Of a stretch of DNA of 64,000 nucleotides, positions 34,865-42,902 are shown in pieces. A program made the translations under genes and the position numbers. The notes below the pieces were generated by a model. The model did no database searches. It was not told where the DNA came from and was given only the letters and a program-made list of their open reading frames with translations. Location: the NCBI RefSeq assembly GCF_041956535.1, contig NW_027192194.1, positions 403,444-467,443 on the forward strand, given 5' to 3'. Each line of letters starts with the position of its first letter. The first letter of the stretch is position 1. The stretch is from Calcarisporiella thermophila CBS 279.70 (lineage: Eukaryota; Calcarisporiellomycota).

Positions 34865-35788
34865 TCACAGGTATTTCTCCAAAAATTGATAGGTGGGTGC
34901 TATAAGAGTGTTGAATTCGTCTGCATTTATAAATTGATCAAAAATGTGGTCTTTACCATCCGCAACCAAGAATTCGTGAACAACATTAGTTTTTTTTAAT
35001 ACCTCTACAAGGCGCAACGACTGCGTAATCGATACTGCTGTGTCCATATTTCCATGGAGCACGTAGGTTGGAGGAAAGTCTGAAGTGATGTTCTTTTCTG
35101 GCAACCATGGGGCTAATAAATGGGAATTGGATTTCTCGTATGGATCGAACCCCAACACATGCTCTGCCCAAATGCCATTTTGAAGTAAACCGGATACCAA
35201 CAAAGACCTGCGCTCATCGCCGTACATCTTTCCATCTTTTACTATACTGGGTACTCCAGATAAGACTCGTTTAGAATACAGTTCTCTGATCTCGTCTTTC
35301 GATACTTCCCGTGTACCAGGGTAAAAGATTGTATCGGTTATATCTGCACAGCCATAATAATCGATAATGGCCTTCGGTTTCGGAGAGAATCGGTACCCCG
35401 CAATCAAGGCAAGCAACCCTCCTGCAGAGAAACCAGAAACTGCTACTCGGGTCAGATCCAAGGGACCAAATTGTTTTGCGGCTTCTTGGTGCAGCCACTT
35501 CCAGGCGTCTTCGCAATCCAACCAAATATCACCGAGCTTGACCTCAGGGGCGAGCCGGTAGTCGATGGAGATGAGCACCCATCCACGCTTAGGAATCTGT
35601 TCAGCTAACGTGGAGATACACGTCTCACGGTTGCCTTCGATGAATCCCCCACCATGCATGTTGAAGACAACCGGTCGACCGGCCTCCGACACTAATGGAG
35701 ATTTGGGAATGTAGACATCTGCACAAAGTGGTAAGTCGTCAACGGTCTTATAAATGACGGTAGATTTGATGTGGTTACAGTGAGCCAT
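34865..35788 (-). CDS. Alpha/beta-hydrolase fold esterase/lipase (HSL-like)
   Basis: An intact, intronless 307-aa reading frame. It is an alpha/beta hydrolase of the carboxylesterase/hormone-sensitive-lipase-like group. The oxyanion-hole motif HGGGF is at about residue 45, SIDYRLAPE at about 75, and the nucleophile elbow GFSAG (Ser in G-x-S-x-G) at about 119. The acid is likely Asp in LHGNMDTAV near residue 257 and the catalytic His is in GKDHIFD near 285. All parts of the triad are therefore present in order. No signal peptide is visible, so it is probably cytosolic. The substrate is not predictable; members hydrolyse short-chain esters, including xenobiotics. The lack of introns contrasts with neighbours and could reflect transfer or retroposition, but is not proof. 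Confidence 0.88.
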   Translation of the reverse strand: MAHCNHIKSTVIYKTVDDLPLCADVYIPKSPLVSEAGRPVVFNMHGGGFIEGNRETCISTLAEQIPKRGWVLISIDYRLAPEVKLGDIWLDCEDAWKWLHQEAAKQFGPLDLTRVAVSGFSAGGLLALIAGYRFSPKPKAIIDYYGCADITDTIFYPGTREVSKDEIRELYSKRVLSGVPSIVKDGKMYGDERRSLLVSGLLQNGIWAEHVLGFDPYEKSNSHLLAPWLPEKNITSDFPPTYVLHGNMDTAVSITQSLRLVEVLKKTNVVHEFLVADGKDHIFDQFINADEFNTLIAPTYQFLEKYL

Positions 35789-35933
35789 TAGAAATGCTAC
35801 CTGTAATTTAGGTGGGAAAAAGATGCGCAGGCTTTAAGGCGGGAGCAGTTTGTTAAATACTCTATTTAAGTCCCTCGAAATTCGAGTGGCAACTCCGAGT
35901 ACGAGATGTTCATAGCTCTTGATCCCCAGCCTA
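35789..35933. promoter_or_regulatory. Upstream region of the esterase
   Basis: This is the 145 bases between the esterase ATG and the tandem duplication. It presumably contains the core promoter; no specific site recognised. Confidence 0.3.
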
Positions 35934-36263
35934 TCGAAGGCGTAATTATCTAATCAAAACTGAAGCATTTAAACTACTATTGCATACGAGACAGGTTTAT
36001 TGTAATGGCTAATTTCAAACAATAGCGAATATATTGTCAACCATAGATGAACCTTGGGTTTATATTTTGGTTAAAAAAATTCCCAGTTATGGATTCTTCG
36101 AAGGTGTAATTATCTAATCAAAACTGAAGCATTTAAACTACCATTGCATACGAGACAGGTTTATTGTAATGGCTAATTTCAAACAATAGCGAATATATTG
36201 TCAACCATAGATGAACCTTGGGTTTATATTTTGGTTAAAAAAATTCCCAGTTATGGATTCTTC
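35934..36263. repeat. 164-base tandem direct duplication (two copies)
   Basis: Copy 1 (35934-36097) and copy 2 (36098-36263) follow head to tail with a period of exactly 164 bases. I see only two differences: C/T at 35941 versus 36105, and a T/C change in CTACTATT versus CTACCATT about 36 bases further on. The unit is A/T-rich and non-coding in all frames. Near identity points to a recent duplication, or possibly an assembly duplication. Confidence 0.95.
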
Positions 36264-36660
36264 CTGGCATAAATAGGGTTGGGACAGCAATTAACCATTT
36301 GGGAGATTTCAAATTTGAGCAAATTCGATGAATTTAGATATCCAAGAATAAGACTCAAAAAACATCTGCACCTGGTGATATCTCCTCCAAGTATTCAACA
36401 TCTAGTCCAATACATACGACGTATGTGTCGAAGGCAAGAAGCGCCCTGAGAGGTTGCGCCGATTCCTGCGAGATATCCATTTTGATCGAGTTGAAAAATA
36501 CCTAGCCGGAGTTATGTTGTCCTGTGTACAAGAAGCGAGCGAAAAGCACCGAGCCGATTTGAGCGATGGAAGGAAAGGTTTGCAAAATATACTTCCCACA
36601 AGTGTTTTATTGCAGAGAGGAAAACTATTTTCGGAAGAAAATCGCAATGAACTTTCAAAG
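36264..36660 (+). other. Unassigned open frame ahead of the retroposed insertion
   Basis: An open frame runs from after a TAG at about 36402 through 36660 and into the inserted element, without an upstream in-frame ATG. It could be an internal or last exon (a CATCTAG precedes it and could serve as acceptor). If the insertion at 36677-37011 is ignored, the frame continues for about 27 more codons to a TAG at 37104-37106. No family was recognised, so this may be a dead gene fragment or chance. Confidence 0.25.
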
Positions 36661-37027
36661 AACGAGAGGATGGCTAACTGGAATGACGAAGCAACCCTTC
36701 CTCTCTCCCTATCCACTCTTTACCTCCTCCCCTCCTCTTCATATTTTTCACCAAATACCCGATCACTATATACATCTAATCTACCCTTTATTCTCTTACT
36801 CCACGTTCATCACCATCTCTATGTTCTTACCCCCTTGCTTTCTTCTCTTCTCTCCCTTTTTGGGCTAACATAAATTGTCAAAATCTAAGTTCTACCTTGC
36901 CACCTAACTATATCCCCACCCCTTTATTCCCCCCCTTTTTTTCATTGTAATCATTAAACTCTTGTAAGCTACGGAAACTAATAAAAGTCTCCGTTGATTG
37001 ATCAAAAAAAAAACGAGAGGATGGCTA
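36661..37027 (+). mobile_element. Retroposed insertion with poly(A) tail and 16-base target-site duplication
   Basis: The 16 bases AACGAGAGGATGGCTA occur at 36661-36676 and again at 37012-37027. Between them lie 335 bases that end in a run of A (from 37004), preceded by AATAAA at 36980-36985, about 20 bases upstream of the tail. A direct repeat flanking a sequence that ends in poly(A) after a polyadenylation signal is the hallmark of LINE-type target-primed reverse transcription. The body is C/T-rich and has no long coding frame, so it looks like the 3' end of an mRNA or a SINE-like RNA, truncated at its 5' end. The source gene is not visible in this window. Confidence 0.88.
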
Positions 37028-37398
37028 TCATACCCGCTCTCTTGATAATCTCATGTGGATTCCTTGATCATCGTTTTTCGAATAGGTATAAGAAATTGCT
37101 AGTTTAGAATGGTGGTTCAGGGGAGACGGTTGATATCCTCAAAGGAAATGAATTAATTAAACCAGCAGGCACGTTGTCGTTTCCTCCCACTTCAAAGGGT
37201 GTTGCAAACCTATCCTATTTGATAAAGATATTATTTTGGAAGGAGGAAAGTTCATGAGGGAGATGCCGCTAACAAAAACAAAATTATAGGATTTGTGAGC
37301 GAGTTCTAGAATAAGTATTATAGTAAATATTGGATTATGTATCAAATGCATAACAATGTAGAGTCAATAGAGTTCGTGTAGCGTAGGGTTAGTGTAGG

Positions 37399-37447
37399 CT
37401 AATAAACTCAAAAATATCAATCTTAGGGATATTTTTGAGTTTATTAG
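37399..37447. repeat. Perfect 20-base inverted repeat (hairpin)
   Basis: Bases 37399-37418 (CTAATAAACTCAAAAATATC) are exactly complementary to 37428-37447, leaving a 9-base loop AATCTTAGG. The stem is A/T-rich. It lies in non-coding DNA 370 bases beyond the retroposed element. It may be a fragment of a MITE, a transcription stop, or a hairpin RNA. Confidence 0.85.
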
Positions 37448-37797
37448 GGAAGGGATGATTTTGGATGTGGCTTTGGAAAACAACTACGAAATACAGAACT
37501 CCGTTGCGCTTAAGCGAAAGCACTAGGATAGATCTTTGCAGAGCTACTAGTTCTCGCAATAGAGCTGAAATTTTGTATGCTAATGTTTTGGCCAATCAAA
37601 TCCCATCATTCTTTCATTATCCTTTCCGACACTTTGCGGAACCTCCTAAATACCTTTTCTCTGGTACTATTAAGGGTAAATCGTCACCAGATAGAGTACG
37701 TTGGATGCCTGGATCTGGCGCAATCCGCTGGGAACCCAGACTTGTAAATTTTGGCCGGAAAATATATATGGGCTGTGACAAGGAAAAGTTTGTGCAA

Positions 37798-38136
37798 TCA
37801 CCTGAACTTTGCACTCTCACCAGAGTCTGTAAGGGATTTGCAAAAGAGGATCACCCCACGGCTCGCTTGCTTACGCAGCGGCGCATTCTCACGGATGGTC
37901 GCCTTCCTATGCTGCACTTTATCATCGATCGGAAATGGCGGAAGAGTAATATAAGCCGTTCCAAACCGCCGATTTGGGCTCTGTTTGTATTCGGGAGCTC
38001 CTTGGATTTCGGCTGCGCTGATTAGTCGGGTGCCCATATTATCGTGGATTCTGATTCCACCGAATTTGATATCCGAGAACAGGCGGCATATAGTTAGGCA
38101 CTGAAGAGCCTTGTGGGACAAATCGTTGAGAGACAA
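37798..38136 (-). pseudogene. F-box-like fragment
   Basis: The minus-strand translation begins RLSLNDLSHKALQCLTICRLF, followed by SDIKFGGIRIHDN, which resembles the second half of an F-box (L-S-x-x-D-L ... CR) and the usual following segment. No complete F-box start, no upstream ATG and no good splice chain was found: in-frame stops lie immediately upstream of the fragment and the frame ends at about 37798. I therefore treat it as a probable remnant. The overlapping plus-strand frame (37465-38025) shows no family features. Confidence 0.25.
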
Positions 38137-38288
38137 ACGAATCAGCTGTCACCCTCACCTCTTGGCAAAATGCTACTTATATGATAGATTACCTCATAAG
38201 CGACTCCCAGCTCAAAATAGAAGGAGACAGAATTTCCCCCTTCTTATCCGGCTCCTTCCTTTCTCTTTCACCACGCATCTCCCCAAAA

Positions 38289-38975
38289 ATGAGGATAGTC
38301 ACCCCTCTACTCTTCGCCATTCCCCTCCTTCAGCTCATCCTGGCCACTCGGCCACTCAACACCACTATCGGCACGAGCCGGAAGACAATGGAGAATACTT
38401 GCAATGCAGGTACTGCGCTTATCTCATTGTGAAAAAGCATAATGCTCGATTGTCTGATTAACCCATTCTCTCTAAAAGATGTAACCACCATGGACGCTAA
38501 ACGCAGATTTGGAAAGCAAAAAGACTTGGGCGTGAGCTGGCACGTCTCGCTCCCATATAACCGCTGGGAGCCTGGGGGCCCTCCGGTTCCCATCATTATT
38601 GACGCTGGTGCCACAACATTTAATCACCTTGTCATAATTGCCACTACGCTGAATCTCGATCATGTTGGGGAATGGGAAGTACCTGACGATAGATTTGCAA
38701 CCGGTAAACTTTGAATTCTGTGCGAAAATTTTTCCACCTGACATGTATTAATGCATGGTCGATCTTCTGGAATAGTGGACGGCTGTCAGGGCGGGAACAA
38801 GGGGTCCACCCTGGTAACGAACACCACGCGAGTCATTGGCCCACAACTACGCTTAAAATGGCATCCTCCGAAGAAACGCGGCCTTGGGCCCATCCAGTTT
38901 TTCAGCTGCGTTGGATCAATCCCGCAGGCGGGCTATGAATGTTTTGCATCGGACGGGATAGACGAAGGGAACTAA
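38289..38975 (+). CDS. Small secreted protein of unknown function
   Basis: Three exons (38289-38409, 38479-38703, 38776-38975) sum to exactly 182 codons (181 aa). The first exon encodes a clear signal peptide (MRIVTPLLFAIPLLQLILA) followed by a likely mature N-terminus. The mature protein contains VSLPYNRWEPGGPPVPIIID, a Trp/Pro-containing core and, near the end, VDGCQGGNKGS and FFSCVGSIPQAGYECF. Three or four Cys suggest one or two disulphides. I do not recognise the family. The exact frame closure over two canonical introns of 69 and 72 bases supports a real gene. Its location in a rearranged, gene-poor stretch is typical of lineage-specific secreted proteins. An extracellular role is inferred from the signal peptide only. 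Confidence 0.65.
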
Positions 38976-40395
38976 AATAATCCATTCAAATGCCTAGATA
39001 GTCCCATCATTTTATTTATTATTTATTCTCATTACTTAATGTTTATACTCTCTTTCCTCTCCTCGCTCCTTTTGTATATCTCTCGATCCTCCTCTCTATT
39101 TCTCACGATGCACGTCATTTTGAAGCAATATGTAAGCTGGCCTTATCTAACCCTCAAAAATATAACCCATATGTATTATGCTACAAACGTGGCCGCTTCT
39201 TTAAGCTTGGATTCTATTTAGTAAGGCCCTCCATTCACCAGAATTTTAGCCTTAATTCAAACCAAGGGTGGATACTGCTTGATTTCGAGTTTGCCATATT
39301 TTTGGAAGTCGGTAGATATGTGACTAGTGGCTCCAAAATTTTAATGCCCTTGATGTGCTATGTCCTTGTGCTGAGAGGTTTACATTGCATGGACTCTTTG
39401 CTGGTTTAGTGTTGCATCCACTCTACATTCCACGGCCTGTTTTTTATCTTGATTGTAGAATCGATTTTGTAGAAGCACATGGGATAAAAGATATGATATG
39501 GAACAGATTTCTATTCCACTCTAATCCTTATTGTGTTCTCTTATACAGAGAAAATTCAAAATATATTTTGGTCGAAAGGGTGAGTTACCCCTCAGTGAGC
39601 TATGAGATGAGAGGCCGTCGTCCATAACACGGTATTTAAGTGTGCTAGCACTAATCAACTTCATAAGCAATAGTTAAACCAGCGAAAAATCCGTGAATGG
39701 ATCCACTATGGTTCAATGTATGTTATCAAGCGTGCTTGGCCTGTGGCAAGGACTTGGTTTTTGAGAGCTGTGCCCTAAGATGCTTTTTATGCGGTGCGAT
39801 AAAAGCATTTATGCCAGCTTCTCGAGCTATTCTGATGTCCTCTGCTGAATATGACGTTAGTTTGACACTTGCACAGTTGAGTTGGGAAGGTTTTGGAATA
39901 TTGTATGGGCTATTAGGTTGGTCTATTATCTCGCTTCAGCATCGATCATCATGTCATTTTTTCGACCATTCTCCTTACCCCGCTCCCCAGTCGATCAAGC
40001 ACAAAATCGGAGATCGATGATTCACGTGATCCGATTCGAAGTCTACCAATTTTATTCCACGAACTCAAAGACTCAGTGTTAGTGAATAATCTATGATTAT
40101 AGTTGGTCAACGGATGAGCTTACAGCAGCTTGGTTTGTAGTGGAAACTGTGACTCCAGGTTTGCTTGAGCGTCGCAAGTAGCCTTGGACTGGTGACCCTC
40201 ATCCAAGAGCGTGGCTCGAAGTTTCATTAGAGAGGGGTACCAAAAAGTCTCCGTCGAGATTCGAGTGACGTTTTCTATTCTCATTTTGCCACTGGAAGCT
40301 AGAAATAAGGCAAAACCCTAGTAAGCTCTATTTCCCTCCTTTCCTTTCTCCTTTTGATTTCTTTGCTCGACTCAATCACTGCTAAATCCATAGCC
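38976..40395. other. Gene-poor region upstream of the PKA regulatory subunit gene
   Basis: About 1.4 kb. Two plus-strand frames of 90 and 107 codons (39355-39627, 39697-40020) are open but have no convincing splice context. The second starts with a Cys-rich segment (CLACGKDL ... CALRCFLC) vaguely like a zinc-binding CxxC pair; this is too weak for a gene call. C/T-rich sequence at 40330-40370 is probably the leader of the PKA regulatory subunit. Confidence 0.35.
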
Positions 40396-41787
40396 ATGGA
40401 CACGCCGGAGACTGATTCTGCTTGGTTTTCCAACACTTATCAGCAGATCCTCAATGAACTGCGTGATGCTCTGATGGACGCACAGCCCACCGACACTCTC
40501 CAGTTTTGCTTCAATTATTTTAGCAGAAAGCTCGAGGAGGAGCGCACTCGTCTACTATCGAGTACGTGGAAATCCCCCTTTTTTAATTTTGTTTTGCGTG
40601 ATCGCTCATATCCGTCCCCTCCCAATTCTTGCACTGCTATTATCTCTAGGAGTATCTTTGAATTGTGACGTTGATTCATTTGCCTCCATACCTCCCGCAC
40701 CCTTGCCCCAGTCTCTACAAGAGCTCCCTGAGCACCTCCTGCTTAGTGATGACGACGATCTTCCGGATGACGATGCCTCAGGCCGATCCATCCCGGCGGT
40801 TGACCCCGTAAACTACAACCGGGCCCGCCGTGTATCCATTAGCGCAGAATCCATGGCCCCATCCAAATTCAAAGATTACGTGACGACAGTGTATCCCAAG
40901 ACGGATGAGCAAAGAAGACGCATCGTCGATTCGATGTCTGGGAATTTTCTTTTTAAGAATTTGGATGAGGAGCAGCATCGAGATGTCATTGACGCCATGA
41001 TGGAGAAGCATGCCAAGGTTGGCGAAAAGGTCATCGAGCAAGGGGGAGAGGGCGACTATTTTTACGTGGTTGAGACCGGGGCTCTCGACGTTTATATTTC
41101 CAAGGACGGCGTGGAGCGCAAGGTGCTCACGTACGGCCCGGGTGGGAGCTTTGGCGAGCTTGCGCTCATGTACAACGCCCCCCGCGCTGCGACCATTGTC
41201 GCCACCTCCGACTGCGTGTTGTGGGCCCTCGATCGTGTCACATTCAGGCGCATCCTAATGGAAAACACGTCACGCAAACGCCGGATGTACGAGGCCTTTT
41301 TGGAGGAGGTGCCGCTTTTAGCGGAACTGCAGCCCTATGAGCGCCACAAGATTGCGGACGCGCTGGAGAGCGTGTACTTTGCTGACGGAGAGGCGGTGGT
41401 GAAGCAGGGAGATATTGGCGAGAATTTCTACTTCATCGAAGACGGGGAGGCGATTGCGACGAAGCGAGGAGAGAATGGCGAGGATATCGAGGTGCTGGCA
41501 TACAAAAAAGGCGACTATTTCGGGGGTAACCAAGCTTGTTTTCTCTCTTATTCTCAAGCCGACTGGCTAAATATGGGCTCACTCTCATTCCCTCTTGTTC
41601 TTTGTATCTAGAACTGGCGCTGCTCAATAACCAGCCACGTGCCGCCACCGTGCGTGCCAAGGGCCGCTTAAAGTGTGCCACCTTGGGCAAGAAAGCCTTC
41701 ACCCGTTTGCTCGGACCATTGCACGAGATCCTGAAGCGAAATAGCGCTCAATATGTAAAACTGTATGCGCAAACCCAGCAGATGTGA
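40396..41787 (+). CDS. cAMP-dependent protein kinase regulatory subunit
   Basis: The regulatory subunit binds and silences PKA catalytic subunits until cAMP binds; in yeast this is Bcy1. Three exons (40396-40561, 40650-41525, 41612-41787) give 406 codons (405 aa). An N-terminal dimerisation/docking helix region ([20 protein letters not shown]) is followed by an acidic linker. The inhibitory site RRVSIS has a phosphorylatable Ser in R-R-x-S, so this is a substrate (type II-like) inhibitor. Two cyclic-nucleotide-binding domains follow, each with the phosphate-binding cassette: [15 protein letters not shown] in the first and, across the last intron, [15 protein letters not shown] in the second. 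Both Glu and Arg contacts are intact, so both sites should bind cAMP. It converges on DEF1. Confidence 0.96.
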
Positions 41788-42434
41788 AGACACCATCTCG
41801 CTAGCTTGGCCTCGTGTCGCGGGTGTCGAGAACGGCTCTGTCCCCTCATTTTCCTACCTCTTTCTATTCTATTTTGGTACTACGATTATTTATTTTATAT
41901 ATACGTTTCGTTTCTTCTCCTCCCTCCCCCTCTGTTAGATTATTCGGCTCTCAAACTGAGAAAACTTGGAAAAAAAAATAATAATAAAAGTTATTTTATT
42001 ATCAATCATATCTCGAATACCCAACACACATTGCATAGTAACAAACAGAGTAATTTGAAAAGAAAAAAAAATAAAAAAGTGTGATGATAAAACTCAGGTT
42101 GGATAAAAATATACGCATTTAAACCACATTATTATTATCAGAGAGGAAAGAAAGAAAAAAAAAACATTGAGGAAACCCAAGAATTGAACAGAAATAAAAT
42201 AATTGTTAGTAGAAAAAAAAAAAGAAAAAAATCCCATTGAATATATATTTATATAAGAGTTCATTTTGTGATTTTTTTGTGTGTGTGGAAGGATTCTCTG
42301 TACAAGAACAAGGTGTGGGAGACAAGGTTTACACAGAAGAAAGAAAAAAAAAGACAAAAAGAAAAATAACGTTCCTTGTTCAAGAGAAAGGAGAGGATGT
42401 CGTTGCGAGCATACTCACGAAGGGATGGGGTCCA
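41788..42434. other. Convergent 3' intergenic region
   Basis: About 650 bases between the stops of the PKA regulatory subunit and DEF1, with many A-runs at 41970-42230 and 42340-42370. No coding frame is supported. Likely overlapping 3' untranslated regions. Confidence 0.5.
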
Positions 42435-42871
42435 TTAGGACTGGTTCCAAAATGGCTGGTTCCGGCCGCCAGACTGGTGCAAATGCGATGGGTGGTAGCC
42501 TTGCTGGCCCTGCCCGCCTGTCTGGCCAACACCCCCACCCTGCTGTCCTCCGCCGAGATGGTATCCGCCAGCCACATTTTGCTGTCCGTAGGGAAACATG
42601 GTAGCAGCCGCATGTTGTCCATAATAAGAGGTGGCGGGATGCTGTTGGTGAGCGGGTGCTTGCTGATGCTGCTGCGGCCCGCCTGACTGCGGCTGCGAGG
42701 GCTGAGTTTGGCTCTGCTGCGATGCTTGACCGCCTTGCCCAAGTTTCTCACCTCCATAAGGAGATTTCCCGTAAGCTTGCGCAGAGTCCACCTTGCTTGC
42801 TTGCGAGTGGCTCTGCAGGTTATCCGACAGGAAGCCCTGCTGTCCTGCCTGCTGGCTTCCTTGCTGCGATG

Positions 42872-42902
<31 letters not shown>

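Noticed and set aside
39697-40020. A small zinc-binding (Ecl1-like) protein
   Set aside because: The CLACGKDL and CFLC spacing does not fit the known family and there is no splice or promoter support.
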